A stretch of DNA of 64,000 nt from CALXOD01 sp964402715 (lineage in GTDB: Bacteria; Verrucomicrobiota; Lentisphaeria; Victivallales; Victivallaceae). A program made the position numbers and the translations under genes. This document shows, one piece after another, positions 43,851 through 52,529 of the stretch. Position 1 is the first letter of the stretch, and each line of letters begins with the position of its first letter. The stretch spans positions 22,736-86,735 of the forward strand of contig CAYODJ010000006.1 in the NCBI GenBank assembly GCA_964402715.1, in the 5' to 3' direction. Below the pieces are notes generated by a model, which was not told the origin of the DNA, searched no databases, and saw only the letters and a program-made list of their open reading frames with translations.

Positions 43851-46800
43851 TCATTTCAAGAGAAACCGCAGTTCATCAATGGACAATTTGTTCGCAATCG
43901 CGTTCGGATTATCGACTATATTGGTGAAAATCTCCTGTTTCTGTTCCTGCAGTTTCAGAATTTTTTCCTCGATGGTGTCTTTCACCAGTAATTTCAGGCT
44001 CGAGACCGGACGTGTCTGGCCGATTCGATGTGTCCTGTCGGCGGCTTGCTGTTCCACTGCCGGATTCCACCACGGGTCGCAGATTACGACCGTGTCGGCG
44101 GATGTCAGGTTCAACCCCGTTCCACCTGCTTTCAAGCTGAGCAGGAACAGCGGAAGTGACGGATCTGTATTGAAATGTTCCACGCGCTCTTGGCGGTTGC
44201 GGGTTGTCCCGTCCATGTATTCATAGCAGATTGACTCTCCGTCCAACCATTCGGCGATCTTTCCAAGAAGGGAGGTGAATTGGCTGAAAAGTAAAAGCTT
44301 GTGTCCGCTGTCGATGTGTTCATGAATCAATTCCTGGAGCAGCTCAAATTTGGCGGATGGTACCTGCCGAGATGCATCATTGTCTGGCAGCAATCCGGGA
44401 TGACAGCATATCTGACGAAGGCGTAGCAATGTGGTGAAAATAGCGGCGTTGGCATTGGATTTCCCGCGGGTCAGATCCGCGAGCTGCCGATATCCGCGCT
44501 CCCGCACCGTTTCGTACAGCTGACGCTGGCTGTCACCCATGACGCAGAACAGCATGCGCACTTGTTTCGGAGGTAAATCATGCCCGACTTCCGCCTTCGT
44601 GCGCCGCTTAAAAAAAGGCGAAATACGTGCGGCGAGATCCTCTCGCAGCGAGCGGTTGTTTTTGATATCCGCGTAATAGCGGCGAAAAGCGTGAGCCGTG
44701 CCGAGCATGTCTGGTTGAAGAAAGTCGAAGATGCTCCATAAGTCGCCGATGGAGTTTTCCAGCGGTGTGCCGGTCAGCACTATCCGATGTTTCGCAACGA
44801 TTGCCTTGCAGTCTCTCGCATTGGCAGTGTCAGGGTTCTTTATATGCTGCGCCTCATCGAGGATCAGGTAGCTGAAGCGGAGCTTGCTTAGTTGAGCCGC
44901 ATCGCGTCTGGCGATGGCGTAGGACGCGACAATCAAGTCGTACGCGGAGGGGGTTTTCAGGATTTTTTCGCGTTCGCATCCTGAGAGCGCTGCGATACGG
45001 AAATCAGGAATGAATCTTAAACATTCCCGTTCCCAGTTGTGCACAAGACTGGATGGGCATATCACCAGTGCCGGATTATGCTCTGCGGTCTTGACGGCTG
45101 CCAGAAAGGCGAGCGTCTGAACGGTTTTTCCCAATCCCATCTCATCGGCGAGGATCACATTGAAGCCGGCATTGGTCATGCCGAGAAGCCAATCCACACC
45201 ATCCTGTTGGTACGGACGGAGCGAGCCATTGAATGAATGCGCCGGCATTTGGCCTTTCTCTGGTGAAAGCACAGGCGTTGCGGATAAGTCATGGGGTCTT
45301 GCACTCGGAAGATTTTTCGTCAGGTGCATGAAATACTGCACAGAGTGAAACGGCAGGACAAAAGTGTGTTCTTCTTCAGAAACCAGCCGGACAACATTTC
45401 CAGAGCCGCGCATGAAATCCAGCAGCGGTTCGGTAATACGTGCCTGTGCACCGGACGGCGTTGAAAAATATTTTCTGCCGGCTCGTGCCGCGTCCGCAAC
45501 GCGCTGGAAAGAAAGCGACTCTCCGTCGGCTTCAAGTCTGTATGCGAGTATGTAATGATCATCTCCAACCGCGTTTATCCGGCAGGATAAAGTCACTGCC
45601 GTGAGACCTTTGCCTCCGGCGATTATCCGTGCCAAAGATGAACCCAGGCAGATATTGCTGCGGGAAGCAAGCCACATTGGCAGCACACGATCGAGAAATT
45701 CACCGGCGACCTCCGGATCTTTCAGAGAGAACAATTGACCGCTGCGACGGAACCCAAACATCTCAAGTTCCTTTTCTGTGCTCAATTCCAAATCTTCATT
45801 TCGCCGCACGAATTCATGGTCCGAGTGCGCCAGTCGGCCGGAGTCGGCTGAAAAAACATGATTATCGTAAAGATAGTTGACGCGCATGTGGAACTGCATA
45901 TTCGCGTCGACGAGTCCATCGAGCAGTATACGGCATGGAGATTCCCTGATTTCCATGGCGGCGGAGTGAACCACCGGAAGCGGGAACTGGTTGGATTCTA
46001 AAATGCTTTTCAGTTTTGTGTCTGCGGTTTCCTGTACTCCGGTACGGAAGAAATTGCGCAACCAGGCGACATCCACGGTCGCGGGAACGAAGTAATACTC
46101 GCCTTGGCATCCGATCCAGCATCCGGAACTTCCGGTTATGACCTTTGCATGGCGTATCGGCAGTATCGTGCCGTTGACGCGTATGCCCGGAGAGATGCGG
46201 CAGGGATTTGCCGGACCGTCGCTGATCACGACGGCCTCACACTGGTCGCCGTGAACAAAAAGCCTGCGGCCGTTGCGGCAAAACCGATCGAACCCGACTA
46301 GGCAGTGGAAAAATTCGGCGGTCTTTTCAGAGTTGAGGAGTATGTTGGAGCCGTCTGGTTCTCCGTTGATTGCCAAATACCGGATGATCTGCTGATCCTG
46401 AAGCGGGAAATCGCTGAGTTCGAGAGAGATATTAAGTGTTTTCTCGAAAAACAGCTGGCGGAGGTTGTTGATGTTGCCGAGATATTCCCGGTCCGCATTG
46501 CGAAGGCGCACGTTGAGAACGGCATTTTCCCATTTGCTCGGAACGTGAGGGAATGCGGATATCGCCTCCAGCAGCAGATGAGCGGACGAGCCGTCGGACC
46601 GACGAGACGCGAGCGAATCGATGGTTTCGTATTTGAGCCCGGCATAGTTCGGTATCCCATCGTCGATTACGGCAGGAAGCTGTTGAAAACGGCTGCAGTG
46701 CATGATGGCTGCCAGTGCATGTTCGCAGATTTTATCAGGAATCTCCGCACAGCGGCTGCATTGCGCGGTGGATTGTTCTCCGGTAGAAACCGTCGTGTGG

Positions 46801-46955
46801 ATGTAAAGGCTGTGCGATTGAAACGTCGCATTGATTTTGCCGTGGTCATCACGCCAAGCACAGACGAGAGCGCCCCCCTTCAGCAACTGTTTTGCCGCCT
46901 TAAGTTTTTCCTCGCTGGAAAGTTCGATCAGTCTGGCTTCAAAACTTTTTGTCAT
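43851..46955 (-). CDS. SWIM-domain SNF2 helicase (RapA/HepA-like)
   Basis: A 1034-residue superfamily 2 ATPase. Near residues 60-90 a SWIM zinc finger is readable: C-S-R-C, then ICEH (QCSRCAEIPDKICEH). The SNF2 core follows in the second half: ILADEMGLGKTVQTLAFL (motif I), LILDEAQHIKN (motif II), VLTGTPLENSIGDLWSIFD (motif III), and QQAADRTHRIGQ (motif VI). The middle part is typical of bacterial SNF2 proteins with a SWIM head. The role of the family is unclear; RapA relatives recycle RNA polymerase. The ATG at 46955 has GGAGGGGG about 10 bases upstream, 142 bases after the recD stop, so it may be the fourth gene of the recCBD operon. Confidence 0.9.
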   Translation of the reverse strand: MTKSFEARLIELSSEEKLKAAKQLLKGGALVCAWRDDHGKINATFQSHSLYIHTTVSTGEQSTAQCSRCAEIPDKICEHALAAIMHCSRFQQLPAVIDDGIPNYAGLKYETIDSLASRRSDGSSAHLLLEAISAFPHVPSKWENAVLNVRLRNADREYLGNINNLRQLFFEKTLNISLELSDFPLQDQQIIRYLAINGEPDGSNILLNSEKTAEFFHCLVGFDRFCRNGRRLFVHGDQCEAVVISDGPANPCRISPGIRVNGTILPIRHAKVITGSSGCWIGCQGEYYFVPATVDVAWLRNFFRTGVQETADTKLKSILESNQFPLPVVHSAAMEIRESPCRILLDGLVDANMQFHMRVNYLYDNHVFSADSGRLAHSDHEFVRRNEDLELSTEKELEMFGFRRSGQLFSLKDPEVAGEFLDRVLPMWLASRSNICLGSSLARIIAGGKGLTAVTLSCRINAVGDDHYILAYRLEADGESLSFQRVADAARAGRKYFSTPSGAQARITEPLLDFMRGSGNVVRLVSEEEHTFVLPFHSVQYFMHLTKNLPSARPHDLSATPVLSPEKGQMPAHSFNGSLRPYQQDGVDWLLGMTNAGFNVILADEMGLGKTVQTLAFLAAVKTAEHNPALVICPSSLVHNWERECLRFIPDFRIAALSGCEREKILKTPSAYDLIVASYAIARRDAAQLSKLRFSYLILDEAQHIKNPDTANARDCKAIVAKHRIVLTGTPLENSIGDLWSIFDFLQPDMLGTAHAFRRYYADIKNNRSLREDLAARISPFFKRRTKAEVGHDLPPKQVRMLFCVMGDSQRQLYETVRERGYRQLADLTRGKSNANAAIFTTLLRLRQICCHPGLLPDNDASRQVPSAKFELLQELIHEHIDSGHKLLLFSQFTSLLGKIAEWLDGESICYEYMDGTTRNRQERVEHFNTDPSLPLFLLSLKAGGTGLNLTSADTVVICDPWWNPAVEQQAADRTHRIGQTRPVSSLKLLVKDTIEEKILKLQEQKQEIFTNIVDNPNAIANKLSIDELRFLLK

Positions 46956-47097
46956 GGAAACATCCCCCTCCAGAAATCCGGCGTTGCCAAGCTGGCAGGC
47001 GTGTGTGATATGGAATGCGCCGTTCACAGAACGATCTCGGCACAGTAATGCGGTTGGATATATTTTGCAAGTATATTCCCGGACAATTCGTAAAAAA

Positions 47098-48945
47098 TCA
47101 TCGTGCGGGATTTGCGCGTGTGACGTCAGGCTGCACGAGATGCTCCTTCAATCCGGAGCCGCAAAACGCGTCATGCAGCAAACCTGGCGACAACCTCTCC
47201 TCGGACGGGAGTCGCAGATATATATGGTTGCGAACACATGTGACTGCGGTGTAGAACAGCTGTTTATGAAGAAAATCAGGGTTATCGGGAAGCAACAACA
47301 GAGCCTCGTCAAACGCGCTGCTTCGTAACATGTGAATGGGTGTGGCGAACGCCAATTCATATTTGGGCAGCAGTGACAGAGGTATGGAACGCACGTCTTG
47401 TCCGTTTCGAGCATGGAAGCAGGCGACAGGAATTTTGTCGTCGGAGAAGAATGCCACACCCGTGTCTCCCGCGAATAGTTCAAACTCCCTGTCGCTGTCG
47501 ACAATCAGCAGAGGGTATCCGCAGGGAGTGTGCGTCCAAGGCGGCCACATGCGTCTGGCGGCCAGCAGATTGCATATCAGACGGTTGACGGCGTCGCTGC
47601 CGAGAGATCCCTCTTTGGTGGCGGTGAGAACGCGAAATTCGTCGAGGCGCGACAGCGCGGTTTCCGGCGAGTTGGAGCAAAGGAGAGGGAGGTAGTGATC
47701 CAAAGCCGTGCGGCACAGTTCCGCGGCTTCGGCGGACGCCTTTTCGTTCGAATTCTCGCACTTCTCACCATGCGCGAGCGCCGACAATTCCGATGGAAAC
47801 TGATGTATGATTGAATAAATGGCGTGAACATCCTCGGGAGTGCTGACTGTTCTGACTGCCTCCGCCAGTCTGTATATCCCATCTCCGACCTCCGTTTGGC
47901 GGCGGTTGTTCAGTTCAATTGTAACGTCCGCGACATTGTTTGCGGTATCGGTCAGACCAATCGGATCGCAGTCGAAGGCGCAGCGGAAATCAGAGATGAA
48001 CCCCTCCGTGAATGATTCCGGTCTGCCTATGCAGCAGAGTTCTCCGAATGCGCAACTGGACTCATGTGATCCCAGTTGATATCTGTCGCCGAGCAGTATC
48101 ACCAGACTGTCATTCGGGATGGCTGAGAAGAATTTTGCCAAAAGCGTCAACGACATTGCAGATGCTTCCTCCACCACCGCTATTTCGCATGGTATCCGGT
48201 TGTTCTGGTGATATTTCCCCTCTGGATGCTCAGGCGTGCCACCCATAAGTCGGTGCATTGTGTCCGTCATGATGGGCGGTTCATGCCATGCGCAGGCGAC
48301 GGATTGTGTCAGGCCGGCCAAGCCTTTCCATGTTGATGCTACCAGCATCACACGCGGCGGAGAGCGACGTGCACGGTGCGGCGATCTGACATTGAGACGC
48401 ACAATTTCGGCCGCGGTATCCATTCTGGGGACTGGCATTCTGCTGGATATCACGACCAGGCGGCTGCGCAGCGATGAAAACAGAGCCAGCTGCCGTTGCA
48501 TATCATTGAATCCGCAATTTTCCGTGCATGGCGGGAGTTCACGAATCATCATGCCGGCCTCGGCCGCGTTGAAATCTGTTCTCCTGGCGGAAAAATGTTT
48601 TATGGCCTCAGCCAACTGTTTTTCATAGAGATAGTATCGCTGCAGATACAGCCTGTCGTCTTGCAGGACCAGCGGGGTTTCTGCGGTTGAGGACAATACA
48701 GTGTGGCAGCGCAGCAGTTCGGCTTTCCACTGAGACAGCGGGGGGATGAAATCCGGCACGGCGCCGTCAAAGTACAGATGCAGCTGATCTAATCGACAGC
48801 ACGTATGTTGCAGAGACACTGCCCGTGCCGCCGTTGCCGCTGCAATGCGCAGCGACGTCGGTGCATCCGGCGACAGTCTTGCCATCAGATCGGCGAAGTT
48901 CCTCTCAAAAAGATTGAACACGGTTGAGTATTGATGGTCGTTCAT
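47098..48945 (-). CDS. recD: RecD-like exonuclease V alpha subunit with degenerate helicase motifs
   Basis: A 615-residue RecD homologue, identified by position and by the architecture of the helicase region: MHRLMGG at 230-236, VVEEASAMSLTLL at 257-269, and LVILLGDRYQLGS at 281-293. RecD normally is a 5'-3' helicase in the RecBCD nuclease. Here motif I reads VVISSRMPVPRMDTA at 164-178, where ISGGPGTGKTT is expected, so the Walker lysine is gone. Motif Ia reads ASTWKGLAG at 203-211 instead of APTGKAA. The DE of motif II is EE. The C-terminal HKSQGSEF motif is PIHMLRSSAF (536-545) and TAVTRAR is TAVTCVR (566-572). Length and frame are intact. Its start overlaps the recB stop by 4 bases. Confidence 0.82.
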   Translation of the reverse strand: MNDHQYSTVFNLFERNFADLMARLSPDAPTSLRIAAATAARAVSLQHTCCRLDQLHLYFDGAVPDFIPPLSQWKAELLRCHTVLSSTAETPLVLQDDRLYLQRYYLYEKQLAEAIKHFSARRTDFNAAEAGMMIRELPPCTENCGFNDMQRQLALFSSLRSRLVVISSRMPVPRMDTAAEIVRLNVRSPHRARRSPPRVMLVASTWKGLAGLTQSVACAWHEPPIMTDTMHRLMGGTPEHPEGKYHQNNRIPCEIAVVEEASAMSLTLLAKFFSAIPNDSLVILLGDRYQLGSHESSCAFGELCCIGRPESFTEGFISDFRCAFDCDPIGLTDTANNVADVTIELNNRRQTEVGDGIYRLAEAVRTVSTPEDVHAIYSIIHQFPSELSALAHGEKCENSNEKASAEAAELCRTALDHYLPLLCSNSPETALSRLDEFRVLTATKEGSLGSDAVNRLICNLLAARRMWPPWTHTPCGYPLLIVDSDREFELFAGDTGVAFFSDDKIPVACFHARNGQDVRSIPLSLLPKYELAFATPIHMLRSSAFDEALLLLPDNPDFLHKQLFYTAVTCVRNHIYLRLPSEERLSPGLLHDAFCGSGLKEHLVQPDVTRANPAR

Positions 48946-51900
48946 AACAGTTTCTCGGGAATGCGCTCTTCCAATTCACGGATCAGCCCGGGCGGTGGAA
49001 TGACGTCACGGAAAATTCCGTAATCCGGTCGGTGCGGGCGGACGCCGCGCAGGAACACGTAGAAGACGCCGCCAAAGTTGCGTTCATAGCAGTAATCTTT
49101 CATTGTCCGCTCCAGATGTCGGTTGAGTGCGACAATATAGAGCAGATACTGCAAGCAGTAGCGACAACGCTGCATTTCCGTCGTCAGACCGTCTGAAAGA
49201 AACGACGAATAGCTGCCATTGATGCGATTTGATTTCCAGTCGAGGATATAGAATTTCCCGTTACGGCGGAATGCGAGGTCAACCGCGCCGGTCATGATGG
49301 AGTTTGGCGGTATTTCGGAAATTTCCTGGTCGCTGATCCGGTACGGCCGCTGTGCGTCCGAGTAATGTTCAAGCAGCCTTGACAGTTCTTTCGACTGCAG
49401 TGCAGCTTCATTGGTGCGGTAGCAGAATCTGAGTTCACGCATCATATCCCGCCGCGGAATGTCGGCGAGATGCAGGTCAGGCAGAAGCGGCATGGATCCC
49501 ACTGACTCGGCCATGCGAACCATTGCTTCGCACCGTTCCGTCTGCTCCCGTTCCGTCTGTCCGTTCAGTCCGAAGCGGGTTAGGACAGACATGGCAAGTT
49601 CCCGGATGCGGCGGAGCGACGGCTCGCGGAAATCCAGCTCTTCAAAAAATTTATGCCAGCAGTTGCCTGTATTTGCTCCCGGTGGAAAAAGTTCAGGAAT
49701 GTCGTCGACTGATCGAGAAAATTCATGGTCTTCCGTCCGTGTGTCGGAAGCATAGATCAGCTCCTGCGTCTCGTCGTCAATGTCGGAGTCGGGTACGCTG
49801 TACTCGTATCCCGCAGCTTCATGGCGGCCGGTGATTGCTGTGAAGCTCAGCATGCGCCACGAGGCGTGACAGCGACGCGGACTCGGAGGGGCAATCAGCG
49901 CCGCATCAGAGGTTTCATCATGCCATGTTTCCGGTGTCGGCAGCTCGTCGACCGCAACCTTTTCTATCGCCGACGACGGGCACGGCATCGCCTTATCTCC
50001 TGACCATTCGCCGAACAGGTGGGCCATGCTCGTGTCGATGTCGCGCTTTCTGTTCACCGGATATTGAATGACATAGCACCGGTTTTGCGCACGTGTGATG
50101 GCGACATAGAGCAGACGCAATTTCTCAGAGAGTGTCTCGTCCGCCGCCGCTTTGAGAACGGACGGCTCCGGTCTGAGCCACGAAAAAGATAGTCTGGGTT
50201 CTCCGCTCTCCGCGTCATGATAGCGGATAAGAGAATCATCCTGGATCCCCCATCTGCAGAACGAGTAGGGTATGAAGGTTATTGGAAATTGGAGACCTTT
50301 GCTCTTGTGGATCGTGACGATTGCGACTGAGTCGGAGTCACTTTCCAAGCGTATCTCGCTGCTTTCGTCGTTGATTTCGTTTCTGCCGCTCCGGAAAAAT
50401 CTGGTTACATCGCCGAGTTCCGCCCGGCGGGTCAGGTCGTGACGATGAAGAAGTTCCGCCAAATGCAGATAATTGGTCAGGCGGCGCTCCCCGTCCGGAA
50501 GAGACACCAGCCGTTCTCGGATGCCGAAATCGGTCATGAGGCGATAAAAAGCGGTGATAAATCCGGTGCTGCGCCATTCCTCCATCGACTGTCGGAAACG
50601 GGCGCAATAATTTTCGACGGTTTCATTGTTCATCAATGCGGATGCCTTTTCGCCGAAGAGATCCGTGCACATGACAGTGCGAACCATCTGCGGGGATTCC
50701 CAGTGCAGCAGCGCCGCAGCAAGCTGGAGCATGTTTTGCGCTTCGTTGCTGTCGAAAACACTGTCGTTCCTGATAGGGACGGCGGGAATGCCGTAGCGCG
50801 TCAGAGCGTCGCGCATGGCGGTGCCGTTCTTGTTTACGGCGACCAACACCGCAATATCCGATGGGCGGATCCGTCGGTTTCCAAGTCTGCACGAAGGGTT
50901 GTTCAGAAGCCTGCCGATTTCCGACGCGACGAATGTTTCGGCAAAGGTGCTGCCGTTTTTTTTGGTTTGCTCCCCGAGTGATTCCACCAGCGCTGCGGTC
51001 GGGAAGACAAGTTTTAACGGTTGTGTGTCGGTCCTGCCGTCGGATCGCAGGATTTGTCCGGTTTTTTCAATGTTGCCGGCGGAAAGAATGTTGGTGTCGT
51101 AGACAACATCAGGATTGGCGAACGGCGAGAAATCGGGGCGGCCGAAAAGTTCGTTCACTGCCTCGACCAGACGTGCTTCGGAACGATAGTTGGTGTTGAG
51201 CGACCAGTGTTGCGGTGTATTTCGCTTGGCTTTCATGTAGGTGCGGATATCCGCGCCGCGGAATGCGTAAATGGCCTGTTTTGGATCTCCCACCAGAAAA
51301 AGCGGAAACTCCGCATCTCCGAAAAGCCGTTCAAATATGCCGTACTGTATCGGATCGGTGTCCTGAAACTCATCGATCAGAGCCGCTTTGAATCGCTGTC
51401 GTATCGTCAGCGCGGAGTTTATGCCGTCCGGCGTCGCCGGATCGAGGACTTTGTACAGATCGGTGAGAAGGTCGGCATATGTGATTAATCCGTCGTTCTC
51501 CCGTATGGACGCAAATTTTGACATGACGAATTCCCGGCAGTCCAGAAAGAGCGCCCGATGCAGCCGTGTCTGTTCGTCGCACCAGTTTTCCGCCATATCG
51601 AAAAAAGGATGTGTCGGCGGTCCTTCCCCTTTTTTCAGAGACGACGGCTTGCACCCCGCCAGCAGGGCGCCGGCCGAGAAGAGCTTCAGTGATTCGATCG
51701 CCTGAGGGATCCATGCATTATGTTCGGTGGCGAGATCAAGTGCCTCTGCGTGCGAGACCACGGTTTCATCGGCGTAATTATTTTTCTGATTCTTATTCCT
51801 GGAGAGAGCCGGTGAAGCAGCGATTAGATTTATGATGTTGTCTCGGTCGGCCGACCAGGCCTTTGCTAGATTTGCAAGCCGCAGTTCTGCTGCGGCATAA

Positions 51901-52529
51901 TCGGGTGCAGATTGCCGGACTGCGTCCAGCGTGACGCCGGGCTGCTCCATGATTTTCCCGATTTCCGTTGCCATGCTATCCGGCGTGATTTTGGATGCAG
52001 TGAGCAGAGCCGCCGTGGTGGCACTGGAATGATAGAAATTCATTCTCCAATAATCCATCACAATGTCTCTGATTAATTCCTGAGCGCTCTCAATAATCGT
52101 TTGTCCATACGGGCATCGGTTTTCGAACGCGTAATCCCGCAGTATGCGCGCGCAGAACCCGTGAATGGTGGAGATCATGGCCTCATCGAAGTCGCGGAGC
52201 GCCCGACGTAGGCGGCGGCACGACTCCTCCGGCGACAAGGTGCTCAGATTTGACAGCAGTTGATTTTCCACCGGGTCGTCGGACGGAAGTCCCGTTTCGA
52301 GGATTGACAGCAACGCCTCCAGCGAACTACGGACGCGATCTTTCAGCTCTTTGGCTGCCGCCTCGGTATAAGTGACGGTGAGGATGGATCCGATTGGAAA
52401 GTTTTTCTCCAGAATCAATCTGCCGAATAGCGTTTTGATTGCATGAGTCTTGCCGGTTCCGGCAGCGGCCTCCAAGAGATGGTGTCCGGAAAGCGGCAGT
52501 GTCAATGACGGGGAAGTCGCCGCAGTCAT
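48942..52529 (-). CDS. recB: Exodeoxyribonuclease V beta subunit RecB
   Basis: A 1195-residue helicase-nuclease, the 3'-5' motor and sole nuclease of RecBCD, which resects double-strand breaks for RecA. Walker A EAAAGTGKTHAIKTLFGRL lies at 20-38. TYTEAAAKELKDRV, ALIDEFQDTDPIQY, LVGDPKQAIYAFRGAD, NYRSEARLVEAV, IVTIHKSKGLQFPI and LLYVAITRAQNRC are UvrD/RecB motifs Ia to VI. The nuclease domain is complete: GAVDLAFRRNGKFYILDWKSN near residues 1080-1105 holds the catalytic D and DxK. It overlaps recC and recD by 4 bases each, the tightest operon arrangement in the window. Confidence 0.95.
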   Translation of the reverse strand: MTAATSPSLTLPLSGHHLLEAAAGTGKTHAIKTLFGRLILEKNFPIGSILTVTYTEAAAKELKDRVRSSLEALLSILETGLPSDDPVENQLLSNLSTLSPEESCRRLRRALRDFDEAMISTIHGFCARILRDYAFENRCPYGQTIIESAQELIRDIVMDYWRMNFYHSSATTAALLTASKITPDSMATEIGKIMEQPGVTLDAVRQSAPDYAAAELRLANLAKAWSADRDNIINLIAASPALSRNKNQKNNYADETVVSHAEALDLATEHNAWIPQAIESLKLFSAGALLAGCKPSSLKKGEGPPTHPFFDMAENWCDEQTRLHRALFLDCREFVMSKFASIRENDGLITYADLLTDLYKVLDPATPDGINSALTIRQRFKAALIDEFQDTDPIQYGIFERLFGDAEFPLFLVGDPKQAIYAFRGADIRTYMKAKRNTPQHWSLNTNYRSEARLVEAVNELFGRPDFSPFANPDVVYDTNILSAGNIEKTGQILRSDGRTDTQPLKLVFPTAALVESLGEQTKKNGSTFAETFVASEIGRLLNNPSCRLGNRRIRPSDIAVLVAVNKNGTAMRDALTRYGIPAVPIRNDSVFDSNEAQNMLQLAAALLHWESPQMVRTVMCTDLFGEKASALMNNETVENYCARFRQSMEEWRSTGFITAFYRLMTDFGIRERLVSLPDGERRLTNYLHLAELLHRHDLTRRAELGDVTRFFRSGRNEINDESSEIRLESDSDSVAIVTIHKSKGLQFPITFIPYSFCRWGIQDDSLIRYHDAESGEPRLSFSWLRPEPSVLKAAADETLSEKLRLLYVAITRAQNRCYVIQYPVNRKRDIDTSMAHLFGEWSGDKAMPCPSSAIEKVAVDELPTPETWHDETSDAALIAPPSPRRCHASWRMLSFTAITGRHEAAGYEYSVPDSDIDDETQELIYASDTRTEDHEFSRSVDDIPELFPPGANTGNCWHKFFEELDFREPSLRRIRELAMSVLTRFGLNGQTEREQTERCEAMVRMAESVGSMPLLPDLHLADIPRRDMMRELRFCYRTNEAALQSKELSRLLEHYSDAQRPYRISDQEISEIPPNSIMTGAVDLAFRRNGKFYILDWKSNRINGSYSSFLSDGLTTEMQRCRYCLQYLLYIVALNRHLERTMKDYCYERNFGGVFYVFLRGVRPHRPDYGIFRDVIPPPGLIRELEERIPEKLL

